This document shows positions 46,369-54,604 of a stretch of 64,000 nucleotides of DNA, piece after piece. Origin of the DNA: MED-G105 sp039025235 (GTDB lineage Bacteria > Pseudomonadota > Alphaproteobacteria > Caulobacterales > Parvularculaceae); assembly GCA_039025235.1 (NCBI GenBank), contig JBCCOS010000002.1, positions 1 through 64,000 of the forward strand, read 5' to 3'. The position numbers and the translations under genes were made by a program. Position 1 is the stretch's first letter. Each line of letters opens with the position of its first letter. The notes below the pieces were generated by a model. That model searched no databases, was not told the DNA's origin, and saw only the letters and a program-made list of their open reading frames with translations.

Positions 46369-46720
46369 AAAACGGCGTGTCGAGAGCGCTGGCGTTATTA
46401 AAGATTTTATTTCCGTGCGTTAACGAAACTGGTGTGCTCGACACGGCCTCTTTTCAAGGGCCAGGCCTAGAGCATTATGCACAAGGCCTTAAACGTACAA
46501 TTTATTGTCTGAAAACAACGGCGTATTTCGGGTCTAGCCAATTCGAAAGTAGACCGCTAAATACTTGTGCATCTGCACAAAAACCTCGCAGTCAGCACGG
46601 GATGTTTTATACGACCGTGATATCGCCCAATCGCAGCGAATGGCATAAGCGGCGCTGGGCAATCATATTTTTGTTTAGCGTCTTGTTTAGAAGACAATAA
46701 TTCCGACGAGGAGACATCCT
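46369..46720. other. aceA upstream region
   Basis: 352 bases. A 111-codon frame crosses it but its composition and lack of a ribosome site argue against coding. An inverted repeat TTGTGCA-TC-TGCACAA lies at 46565-46580, and GAGGAGA precedes the aceA start. Confidence 0.4.
46565..46580. promoter_or_regulatory. palindrome upstream of aceA, candidate operator
   Basis: TTGTGCATCTGCACAA: seven-base arms with a two-base centre, about 140 bases before the aceA start. Short-chain-fatty-acid regulators of the ScfR/RamB type bind TTGCAAA-like sites; the match here is only partial. Confidence 0.35.
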
Positions 46721-48313
46721 ATGAGCTATCGCGACGAGATCGCCGCTGCCAGCAGTACGCTAAAAGGACATGATGGAGCCTGGGACGGCATTTCAGCAGA
46801 GTCCGTCGCGCGTATGCGCTTGCAAAACCGTTTTCAAACCGGCCTCGATATTGCCCGGCATTGCGCAAAGATTATGCGTGAAGACATGGCGGCTTACGAT
46901 GCCGATCCCAGTCAATATACCCAGTCACTCGGCTGTTGGCATGGCTTTATTGGCCAACAGAAGATGATTTCCATTAAGAAACATTTTGGCGATACCAAGC
47001 GCCGGTATTTGTATCTGTCCGGATGGATGGTTGCCGCGCTCCGCTCTGAATTCGGACCCCTCCCCGATCAATCGATGCATGAGAAAACTTCCGTCTCTGC
47101 ATTAATTGAAGAGTTGTATACCTTCCTTCGCCAGGCAGACGCACGCGAGCTCGGTCTTCTCTTCCGTGAGCTTGATGCCGCCCGCACAGCCGGTGACAAA
47201 TCGAAAGAAGACGCAACCTTAAAAGCGATCGATAGCCATCAAACGCATGTTGTTCCTATAATAGCGGATATCGATGCCGGATTTGGGAATGCTGAGGCCA
47301 CCTATCTTTTAGCCAAAAAGATGATCGAGGCAGGCGCCTGCGCCCTTCAAATTGAAAATCAAGTCTCTGATGAAAAGCAGTGTGGCCACCAAGATGGTAA
47401 AGTGACCGTTCCCCACGAGGACTTTCTCGCAAAAGTTCGTGCCTGCCGCTACGCCTTCCTCGAGCTTGGTGTTGAAGACGGTGTCATTGTAACACGGACA
47501 GATTCACTGGGTGCAGGTCTAACAAAGCAAATAGCCTACAGCACAAAGCCAGGCGACCTTGGCGATCAGTATAACGCCTTTCTCGATTGCGAAGAGGTCA
47601 CTGCGGATGAATTGGCGCCGAGTGATGTCGTCATCAAACGCGATGGCAAGCTGATGCGCCCCAAACGGCTTCCGTCAAATCTGTTTCAGTTCCGCAAAGG
47701 GACAGGCGAAGACCGCTGCGTCCTCGACAGTATTACGAGCCTTCAGAATGGGGCGGACCTTCTCTGGATTGAAACCGAGAAACCCCATGTGGAACAGATT
47801 GCTGGCATGATGGACCGGGTCCGTAAAGTCATTCCAAATGCAAAGCTTGTTTACAATAACTCGCCGTCATTCAATTGGACACTGAACTTCCGCCAGCAGG
47901 TATTTGATGCCTGGAAAGAGGCTGGCAAGGATGTATCTAAGTTCGATCGTGCGGATCTGATGAATGCATCCTATGATGAAACTGACCTGGCACGCGAAGC
48001 CGATGAAAAAATCCGCACCTTCCAGGCCGATGGCTCTAAAAGGGCGGGCATCTTCCATCACCTTATCACCCTGCCAACCTATCACACGGCAGCGCTTTCG
48101 ACAGATAATCTTGCCAAAGAATATTTCGGTGAAGCCGGTATGCTGGGCTATGTATTGAATGTTCAGCGCCAAGAAATTCGCCAGGGCATTGCGTGTGTCA
48201 AACACCAAAATATGGCCGGCTCAGACATGGGCGACGACCATAAAGAATATTTCGCAGGAGAAGCAGCCCTAAAAGCCGCGGGCGACGACAATACGATGAA
48301 CCAATTTTCCTAA
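46721..48313 (+). CDS. aceA: isocitrate lyase
   Basis: A 530-residue enzyme, the longer type found in many proteobacteria. It splits isocitrate to glyoxylate and succinate in the glyoxylate shunt. Active-site loop with the catalytic cysteine: VSDEKQCGHQDGK, about residues 219-231. Also IADIDAGFGNAEATYLLA (Mg binding), RTDSLGAGLTKQIAY, and LVYNNSPSFNWTLNF. The start has GAGGAGA nine bases upstream. An intrinsic terminator follows. It implies growth on acetate or fatty acids. Confidence 0.96.
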   Translation: MSYRDEIAAASSTLKGHDGAWDGISAESVARMRLQNRFQTGLDIARHCAKIMREDMAAYDADPSQYTQSLGCWHGFIGQQKMISIKKHFGDTKRRYLYLSGWMVAALRSEFGPLPDQSMHEKTSVSALIEELYTFLRQADARELGLLFRELDAARTAGDKSKEDATLKAIDSHQTHVVPIIADIDAGFGNAEATYLLAKKMIEAGACALQIENQVSDEKQCGHQDGKVTVPHEDFLAKVRACRYAFLELGVEDGVIVTRTDSLGAGLTKQIAYSTKPGDLGDQYNAFLDCEEVTADELAPSDVVIKRDGKLMRPKRLPSNLFQFRKGTGEDRCVLDSITSLQNGADLLWIETEKPHVEQIAGMMDRVRKVIPNAKLVYNNSPSFNWTLNFRQQVFDAWKEAGKDVSKFDRADLMNASYDETDLAREADEKIRTFQADGSKRAGIFHHLITLPTYHTAALSTDNLAKEYFGEAGMLGYVLNVQRQEIRQGIACVKHQNMAGSDMGDDHKEYFAGEAALKAAGDDNTMNQFS

Positions 48314-48339
48314 GACCAAATACTGATCTAAAAATTAAG

Positions 48340-48370
48340 GCGCGCATGGCAATGTCATGCGCGCTTTTTA
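48340..48370 (+). terminator. intrinsic terminator of aceA
   Basis: GCGCGCATG-GCAATGT-CATGCGCGC followed by TTTTTA: a nine-base perfect stem plus T-run, 27 bases past the aceA stop. Confidence 0.85.
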
Positions 48371-48490
48371 TTGGATCAAATGGCTTGCGTCATACATTCA
48401 ATCGAAACTTCTCTTACCATCAGCCCGCGATTAGGAGTGAATTAATCGACTAAGGATAGTCTTTATCAAGGAGACGATAACCTTGATCAA

Positions 48491-48928
48491 TTGGATGATG
48501 CCGTGTCAGAAATCATTGTTGTGAAACGCTCCGGTAACCCGCCAATCCGATTCCGTGGAGCGCTCGTTTTTGAAAAGTCTTATGGTGAGAAAGGGCGTAA
48601 CGTGCTTAGACTTTTCGAAAGCAAGACCAAACGGATTATCATTCAGATCATTACAGCTCATAATGATCAATCAGTAAGTTTTGCTGCTTCATTTCGTAAC
48701 AAGATAGAAGCCAGTTTATTTCTCGAAGAGCCTGATTACTCCAAAATCGTCCGCTTATTTGACGGTCAAACAAAAAAGGACAAGACCGCGATATCTTCTG
48801 CCGAGACCGTATTAGCTCGCGTAAACGAGAAGCAAAACTATTTGCGGTGGATGCGGCAACTTCAAATTGTTACCAGTGATATTATTGACTTACTCTTGGA
48901 TGACAATGCAGCCATAAAGTCTGTATAG
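48491..48928 (+). CDS. small unknown protein, possible third member of the pyp-flanking family
   Basis: A 145-residue protein. The start is uncertain (TTG at 48491 or GTG at 48503; AAGGAG lies at 48468). The N-terminal block VVKRSGNPPIRFRGALVFEK resembles RLKRPGRRPLCFKGVHIATL in the protein at 50697-51254 and the matching stretch at 50193-50669; the remaining similarity is weak, with a helical C-terminus (VTSDIIDLLLDD). No known family. It is convergent with the CoA ligase (gap six bases). Confidence 0.6.
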   Translation: MDDAVSEIIVVKRSGNPPIRFRGALVFEKSYGEKGRNVLRLFESKTKRIIIQIITAHNDQSVSFAASFRNKIEASLFLEEPDYSKIVRLFDGQTKKDKTAISSAETVLARVNEKQNYLRWMRQLQIVTSDIIDLLLDDNAAIKSV

Positions 48929-48934
48929 ATTGTA

Positions 48935-50200
48935 TCAGGCGCTTACAGCTTTCCCCATATCGTTGAGCATCACGTGATCACGGATAATAATTCGTGCCGG
49001 GCGCATCCGCTCGGTCATATTTTCTCGACAGTGTTGATATAGGGCTATTTCGAGCGCGCCAGGGCTGAGTTGACCATTGCCAGTAACAATTGCTTCCAAC
49101 CTATTCGTTGCCCCGTCGCTTGCATTGGTTGGCCTGACAGCACAAGACGAAACAAAGGGAAGCGCGTTAATTATCGCTTCAATGGTCGAGGGAAAAACAT
49201 TCTCCCCACCAATTTGAACGGCCGAATCCCGGCGCCCAAGAACTTCAAATTGCAAGCGATCCTCGCTCAGTCGAATGCGATCCATAAGTGGCTGATGAAT
49301 TGCTCCATTGGTGTTGTGAGAATGGAGCACGGCATCACCATATTCAGAACTTTCATCTTTATGGATACTAAGCCAGGGAAATATATGAAATTCTGAATTG
49401 GGTTCCAAGCGCCAACCAATGCCACCCGTTTCAGATGAGCCATATATATTATAGATCATTTCAAAGTCGGCGCTTTGCATCTGCTGCAGCGTTCCTGGTG
49501 AAAGCGGCGAGGTCGAACAAAGTGCCGTAAGGCCTTTGGGAACACGACCAAGAAAACGCACGAAGTTCTTAAAAAGATAGGGCGTCCCCACAACCAGATC
49601 ACCAGGACACAGACATGCTCGCAGTTTTCCTGGTGACCAATACCGCACGTCAACGACAGGACATTCTCGGTAGAGCGGCAGTAGAACCGAGTAAATAAAT
49701 CCATAAATATGATGGGGCGGAACAAGAGAAATAACACGTTGCGGTTCAACCAAATCATTTATGAACGTCGCATCACGCTGGATATCAGCCAGTTCTTGAT
49801 CACAGGGTTTAGGGACACCTGTCGATCCGGAAGTCAAAAATGTGAGTTGTTCGCCCTTTATCGACAGCGACTGCGCTACGACTTCCGTGAGCGACTCTAA
49901 GGTTGGATCAAGCAGCAAATAGTCTTCGATCCCAACCTCATACATTCGAAAAAACTGACTAAGACGCGCGGCCACGTCATTCATCTCAAGACTGTCGAGA
50001 CCAATGCCACCTTCTTTTAGTGGTGCATCCGTCGGCCAGGCGAGGCTTTCCTGCTGTAATGAACTACAACCGCGCGATACCGAAACCTCATCAGCCACCA
50101 GCGATCGAACAACACGCAGGAGTGACGAGTGATCGTGAAGAAGGGACTGCAATATTCCTTCATGTACGCTAGTTGTATAAGAACCTTCTGTATTAGCCAT
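48935..50200 (-). CDS. p-hydroxycinnamoyl-CoA ligase-like enzyme with N-terminal ACP-like domain
   Basis: A 421-residue AMP-forming ligase. P-loop TSGSTGVPK (123-131), acceptor motif YGSSETGG (253-260), the hinge region GRRDSAVQIGGENV (322-335) and the C-terminal lysine K417 in NDMGKAVSA. It is shorter than plant 4-coumarate ligases (about 550). Next to pyp, the likely job is to activate p-coumarate to the CoA thioester used to load the PYP chromophore. Residues 62-112 (GGIGLDSLEMNDVAARLSQF and on) look like an acyl carrier protein with S70 at the pantetheine site. It overlaps the preceding gene by eight bases. Confidence 0.82.
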   Translation of the reverse strand: MANTEGSYTTSVHEGILQSLLHDHSSLLRVVRSLVADEVSVSRGCSSLQQESLAWPTDAPLKEGGIGLDSLEMNDVAARLSQFFRMYEVGIEDYLLLDPTLESLTEVVAQSLSIKGEQLTFLTSGSTGVPKPCDQELADIQRDATFINDLVEPQRVISLVPPHHIYGFIYSVLLPLYRECPVVDVRYWSPGKLRACLCPGDLVVGTPYLFKNFVRFLGRVPKGLTALCSTSPLSPGTLQQMQSADFEMIYNIYGSSETGGIGWRLEPNSEFHIFPWLSIHKDESSEYGDAVLHSHNTNGAIHQPLMDRIRLSEDRLQFEVLGRRDSAVQIGGENVFPSTIEAIINALPFVSSCAVRPTNASDGATNRLEAIVTGNGQLSPGALEIALYQHCRENMTERMRPARIIIRDHVMLNDMGKAVSA

Positions 50201-50669
50201 TATCTAATTCATATAATATTTCGCCAACTAGGTCCTTGAACTGTCGTCTTGCTTCTTCAATCCGTTGACGAAGACGAACAGCCGCAAGACTCAACTCCGC
50301 CATAGAGATCGTATCGTCGTCAACGCGAACGCTAGATGCATCGATATCAAATGCCGGATCGTAATTCTCAAGAATATGCGCAACATCATCGAGACTGCTC
50401 GCTTCGAGCACACGATGAATATCACCTTCATCCTCGTTTTTAGTGAACATCTTTATACCAATAAGAAAACCTTGACTGTCGGTTTGATAGATATTCAGTT
50501 CATACCAAAGGGGCGGCCCGACCACATAACTCATACTTGAGCAGAGTTCATATCCATCGAATGTGATTGATCGCGCACCCGTCTGCTTTAACCTAAAACT
50601 TTCAACCTGCGGGCCAGCAACAAACTCTTCGGCCTGTGTTTGTAATTCTGTGAGCACTGCGTTTTTCAT
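50193..50669 (-). CDS. small unknown protein of the pyp-flanking family (copy B)
   Basis: A 158-residue acidic protein. Block RLKQTGARSITFDGYELCSS (about 26-45), then LWYELNIYQTDSQGFLIGIK (54-73), lines up with the neighbour at 50697-51254. The C-terminal 45 residues are predicted helical (LSLAAVRLRQRIEEARRQFK). No known domain. It overlaps the CoA-ligase gene by eight bases and follows copy A by 27 bases, so all are in one transcript with pyp. A role as PYP partner is inference. Confidence 0.7.
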   Translation of the reverse strand: MKNAVLTELQTQAEEFVAGPQVESFRLKQTGARSITFDGYELCSSMSYVVGPPLWYELNIYQTDSQGFLIGIKMFTKNEDEGDIHRVLEASSLDDVAHILENYDPAFDIDASSVRVDDDTISMAELSLAAVRLRQRIEEARRQFKDLVGEILYELDNG

Positions 50670-50696
50670 ATCAGCATATCCCTATTCTCTATCTGC

Positions 50697-51254
50697 TTAA
50701 CTTGCCAATTTTGTCTCTGATGTATTTATCATTGTAGCGATAATATCGATGTATTCTTGAAGAACATCGCGAACGATCGAGGCTTGTTTTTCTATGGCCG
50801 CTTGCCCATGCTCCCGTTTCAAATATTCTTCAATCTTGAACCAAGGACAGAACGACAAAGGATCTTCTGAGCGCATCTGACACGCAAGTCCCTGCAGACT
50901 TTCATCATACCATACCGCCGCGATACGATGATCGTCTTCTTTCCAATATTGCTTCAAGCGGCCCACAAATGAGCGATCCCATGTTTCGAAAAGCTCTAAT
51001 TCATGCCAAAGCAATTGACTTGGGTCACGAGGACGAGCCAAGGTCGCAATGTGCACACCCTTGAAACACAAAGGGCGTCGTCCCGGGCGCTTTAGCCTTA
51101 TTAACGCATAGGTTTGACCCGCTGTGTTAGACGTTGAGCTTTTGTCAGCTGCATCGCCTTGCTGCTGATGGGGCTCATCGCTTTGCCCAATAGACTGCTC
51201 TTGGCGGGAACCAATCCTCGCTAATGCCGATTTATTTATGCGTATAGAGCCCAT
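50697..51254 (-). CDS. small unknown protein of the pyp-flanking family (copy A)
   Basis: A 185-residue protein. A polar, Gln/Ser-rich N-terminal 48 residues precede a core RLKRPGRRPLCFKGVHIATL then LLWHELELFETWDRSFVGRL and KEDDHR, shared in pattern with copy B. The tail VRDVLQEYIDIIATMI is helical, as in copy B. No family recognised. It lies 59 bases downstream of pyp, on the same strand. The conserved K/R-x-G-x-P/S-x-x-F-x-G signature and the W-(H/Y)-E-L block are the best handles for a profile search. Confidence 0.7.
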   Translation of the reverse strand: MGSIRINKSALARIGSRQEQSIGQSDEPHQQQGDAADKSSTSNTAGQTYALIRLKRPGRRPLCFKGVHIATLARPRDPSQLLWHELELFETWDRSFVGRLKQYWKEDDHRIAAVWYDESLQGLACQMRSEDPLSFCPWFKIEEYLKREHGQAAIEKQASIVRDVLQEYIDIIATMINTSETKLAS

Positions 51255-51313
51255 ATCACGCCGCCACGTTCCAAACGGTAGACAGCCGATAAATAATCGA
51301 CCGCCTATCGATC

Positions 51314-51688
51314 TTAAACGCGCTTAATAAACAACCAACAACTCTCACTGTCGGCTGCATTTTTTAAATGGATACGCACCTTTACAGCACTCATCTTATA
51401 TTCGAACTCATAGTCGAACATCGTGTTCACCTGGCCCGTTTTATAGAATTTTAAAAACTCGCCATGGAACCGTTTACCGCGAGCGCAAGGGGCTATCTCA
51501 TTGAAAAAATCTTTTCCCATTACATCTTGTGGGTCACGCCCAGAAATTATGCCTTCGGCTTTGTTATATTGAAGAATATTTCCGTTGCGATCGAGACGGA
51601 TGGCACCGAACGGTAACGATTCAGCACGCTGAGGTTCTTTTTGTAAGATATTATCGGCATCATTACTGCCAAAAGGAATGACTTCCAT
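51314..51688 (-). CDS. pyp: photoactive yellow protein
   Basis: A 124-residue PAS-fold blue-light receptor. It aligns along its whole length, one residue short, with the Halorhodospira halophila PYP as I remember it (125 residues). Key positions are conserved: Y41 and E45 (chromophore hydrogen bonds), S49 in place of Thr50, R51 (gate), and C68 in IAPCARG, which would carry the p-coumaroyl thioester. Blocks FGAIRLDRNGNILQYN, MGKDFFNEIAPC and VRIHLKN...WLFIKRV are diagnostic. It starts at the ATG at 51688 behind CAGGAG and has no output domain, so it signals through a partner. Confidence 0.96.
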   Translation of the reverse strand: MEVIPFGSNDADNILQKEPQRAESLPFGAIRLDRNGNILQYNKAEGIISGRDPQDVMGKDFFNEIAPCARGKRFHGEFLKFYKTGQVNTMFDYEFEYKMSAVKVRIHLKNAADSESCWLFIKRV

Positions 51689-51722
51689 CTGAATACTCCT
51701 GATTTATTCCGCTTTAGTCTGT

Positions 51723-52160
51723 CTATTGCACTTCTTCATCGACGAGCCACGACCCCTGCTCACGCGTGAGCGAGTGATCATATAATCGCTGTCCATATCC
51801 ACTGTGTTCGTTTGATGTGCGTCCGGATTCATGGATCCATCGATAGTCATTTTCACCCATTGAAACGATGCATTGTGGCACGGCTTTAAACCGCGTCTTT
51901 GCTTCATACTTCAACGAGTCAATTTCTGTCGTATCAAGACTTTCATCGAATTCAGATAACAACTCTAACTCTTCAATCGATCCACTCGTCTGGAGCATCT
52001 CCGTACGACCGACAACTTCGGCGGCCGCCTCCAGAACCCACTCAGCATATGGACCCCTGATAACCAGGTCATATTCTGGGTAGGTTAGCTCAAATCTATT
52101 TGCGACCATTCGCAATTGTGCTAACTCTTTCTTTTCCGTCACTGTTTCTTCCTCGCTCAT
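51723..52160 (-). CDS. unknown acidic protein upstream of pyp
   Basis: A 145-residue protein rich in Glu (SEEETVTEKKELAQ; SIEELELLSEFDESLDTTEI). It has a WVLEAAAEVV helix, an aromatic segment NDYRWIHESGR and a C-terminal QRLYDHSLTREQGSWLVDEE. I see no known domain and no convincing similarity to the A/B/C family. It ends 34 bases before the pyp start on the same strand, so it is very probably cotranscribed with it. Confidence 0.6.
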   Translation of the reverse strand: MSEEETVTEKKELAQLRMVANRFELTYPEYDLVIRGPYAEWVLEAAAEVVGRTEMLQTSGSIEELELLSEFDESLDTTEIDSLKYEAKTRFKAVPQCIVSMGENDYRWIHESGRTSNEHSGYGQRLYDHSLTREQGSWLVDEEVQ

Positions 52161-52281
52161 TGAACGCTTCCGAATACCTTTAAAAGTTATTTCAGTACGA
52201 TGACTACATTCAATTTTTATAATACGTTCAGAGTACGAATATTTTCTTTATTTACGTCATTAAGAAGCCCCCGATCAGCTT

Positions 52282-54432
52282 TTATTCCTTTCCAACATCG
52301 CTTTTTCCCAGCATCGCTTTTTCAACGGTTGGTCCAATCGAAATAACCTGCTCGGTAAGTGCATCGGTGATTCTCTCGATACGCTGTATCATTGCGCCCA
52401 AGGGGACTGGTTCCCCTTGGTCTTCAGAGCGTGCCTGCCCTTCAGTTCGTTCAATGATTTGTGAAATTTCTTCTGTCTGCGACCCAAGCCTTTTGATCAT
52501 CATTGATAACCCTATCAATAGTTGGTCATGACGCCTCTGGAAATTTTTCGCTTGCATCGTTTCGGGTGGAAAGGGTCTTAATGCTTCGCTTTGACTTGAC
52601 CGCTTACTCAATTCACTGATCTTTTCTGAAAGCTCATCGAACAAGATGCCCTTCATCGCCTTGAGGTCTTTTATCTCTTGCGCGAACTCTCTCAAAAGCA
52701 AACGATAACCAACTTGCATCTGATATTTTGTAGACGCCTTTGGCTGATACACTGGAAGATTGACATCATCACAGACCAGCACATCAGTTCGACTTTGCGA
52801 ATCTGGCGATGAATCCTCTTGCCGATCAATGATAGCGGCATTTTGCTCATTCGATCGCTTAAATGTCTTTTCTGCGTTTTGCTCAATTTCATTAATCAAC
52901 GCGCTTAGCCGATCGGCATCTTTCGATACTTGTTGTAAAATGAGATCGAACCCAATGCGCGTACGGTGTAAACCCATCTTTTCAGGCGAAAAGATAGGCA
53001 GTGCTGACATGTCTGGATTTGGCGGATTTGGAGCGGTTGGCAAAGGTAGGGCCGGAGCTCTTTCAATCTGTTCGATTGACACCTTTGAAACCTGCTTTAC
53101 CTCATCTAATACCGCGGCGACGTCACTTGCAATAGCGTCAAGCCGGCTGCCAAGTTGGAGCATGACGCTGTCGATGCTTGCAGCACCATCGCGAGCGCTG
53201 GAAGTCTTTTGCGCAATTCCGGAAAGCAGCATCTCGAATGCCGTAAATTTTTCATCAAGCGCCGCTAGACCTTGGCTTTGCATTTTTTGTGCAGCACTCA
53301 ATGAAGACAGTTCTGAGGAAACGTCGTCGAGCACTTGTTGCATTTCGATGACATCAGAATGCGGTGCTAGGTTTTTGTTGGACTGCGCCTCTTCGGCTAG
53401 TAATTGCAGGTACTTATCCGAGAATTCCGCAAACTTCTCGTTCTGAGCAGTAGAAAACGCCTCAAGTGATTTTTGGACTTTATCGTCCAATTGCCCCTGG
53501 AAATTAGACAGCGTATTGATGGATTCAGATTGCCTCTCCAAACGCGCTTCCAATTTCTCAGCCCGATCAGCATACGCTTTTTCCTGCTGATTAATGAGAA
53601 CCTTAAGGGACTCTGTCTGTGATGATAAGTCAGCGCATAAACTTTTTTCCAGCGCCTGAAGTCGGGAGTCTGTTTTATCCAGAACGCCGCTAAATTCGCG
53701 TGATAGCCTCGACTGAATTTTTCCCAATGGAGAAGATAGGAACTCCTCTATCGCCACTTTCACCGCATCAGGAATATCTTGACGGTGTTTGTTGGATTTT
53801 TCCGAGAGTGTCTCAATGTGTTGGATGAGTTCGTCGCGTGTCGTCGCGTTGCTTTGCTCGATAAACTTATTCGTATCTCCCAAAGCATCATTGACTTTTA
53901 CGAAAATTGCCTCGCACGTTTTTTCAGTCGAATGACTTTTCACGGACAGAAGAGCTTCTTCCAATTCCGACTTGAGCATAGAAAGTGACGCATTCGCTCG
54001 AGATACCGCCAACGCATTCGTTCTCTCAGAGACAGTACGCGCCAATGCCTCCATATCGCGGTCGATCCGCTCGGCAATGCGCGGCACGAAGCGGTTTTCG
54101 AATTGCGCGAGTTTATCGTCGAACTCAGGACTATTGGACGCCATTCGGTTTACGCTATCAATAAGCGTTGATAGGTATGCCGACTGCTCACTTACCTTTG
54201 ATGATAAATCTGAAACAAGCTGTATATCTCTATCGCGATTATGGGAGCGAAACGACACATCAGCTGATAATTGCGAGGATGCATCAGCAAGACTTTTTGC
54301 TGCAAATGTCAAGGCACGCGTGACGGCTACCGCATTTGGCCCATCTAAACCGTTTGCAGACCAACGCCTATCCATATCGTCGGCGGCATACTGAACTCTT
54401 ATGTCAGATCCTTGCAGCACAACCCCTCGCAA
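52282..54432 (-). CDS. 716-residue coiled-coil protein with three C-terminal repeats
   Basis: A soluble, helical protein, mostly heptad-like from residue 35 to 455 (for example FENRFVPRIAERIDRDMEAL). After a proline-rich hinge (LPLPTAPNPPNPDMSALPIF), three related segments follow at 478-518, 559-605 and 618-662, each starting with a proline-aromatic motif (LPIFSPEKM, LPVYQPKAS, RPFPPETM) and continuing with a R/Q-x-G/H-x-x-L-L helix. The start may be the TTG at 54432 (AGGA upstream) or the ATG at 54375. No known family. It is placed between gvpK and the pyp genes, so it may scaffold vesicles or link the two systems. Confidence 0.65.
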   Translation of the reverse strand: MRGVVLQGSDIRVQYAADDMDRRWSANGLDGPNAVAVTRALTFAAKSLADASSQLSADVSFRSHNRDRDIQLVSDLSSKVSEQSAYLSTLIDSVNRMASNSPEFDDKLAQFENRFVPRIAERIDRDMEALARTVSERTNALAVSRANASLSMLKSELEEALLSVKSHSTEKTCEAIFVKVNDALGDTNKFIEQSNATTRDELIQHIETLSEKSNKHRQDIPDAVKVAIEEFLSSPLGKIQSRLSREFSGVLDKTDSRLQALEKSLCADLSSQTESLKVLINQQEKAYADRAEKLEARLERQSESINTLSNFQGQLDDKVQKSLEAFSTAQNEKFAEFSDKYLQLLAEEAQSNKNLAPHSDVIEMQQVLDDVSSELSSLSAAQKMQSQGLAALDEKFTAFEMLLSGIAQKTSSARDGAASIDSVMLQLGSRLDAIASDVAAVLDEVKQVSKVSIEQIERAPALPLPTAPNPPNPDMSALPIFSPEKMGLHRTRIGFDLILQQVSKDADRLSALINEIEQNAEKTFKRSNEQNAAIIDRQEDSSPDSQSRTDVLVCDDVNLPVYQPKASTKYQMQVGYRLLLREFAQEIKDLKAMKGILFDELSEKISELSKRSSQSEALRPFPPETMQAKNFQRRHDQLLIGLSMMIKRLGSQTEEISQIIERTEGQARSEDQGEPVPLGAMIQRIERITDALTEQVISIGPTVEKAMLGKSDVGKE
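52447..53001 (-). repeat. three-fold protein repeat region of the coiled-coil gene
   Basis: Codes the three proline-aromatic-led helical repeats (residues 478-662). They are recognisable at the protein level only; DNA identity is low, so the duplication is old. Confidence 0.5.
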
Positions 54433-54604
54433 AATTTTCCTACCCTAACAAACACGGGGCTCGGATAACTCGACTATAGGTTGAACCATATTAGTAAATA
54501 AATTATTGGTTGAATACGCTTTATTCAGACTATTTAGGGCGCAACAAGCACGCGGCGCTAAAATCTTCAGCTTAGCGCTCTCTAACGAAGTGCCCGTATC
54601 TCAG

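Noticed and set aside
46365..46700. 111-codon frame between mlaA and aceA
   Set aside because: No recognisable domain, stop-limited only by chance, and it covers the aceA control region.
52760..53446. 228-codon plus-strand frame in the coiled-coil gene
   Set aside because: Antisense of the helical coding sequence; Ser/Cys-rich low-complexity product.
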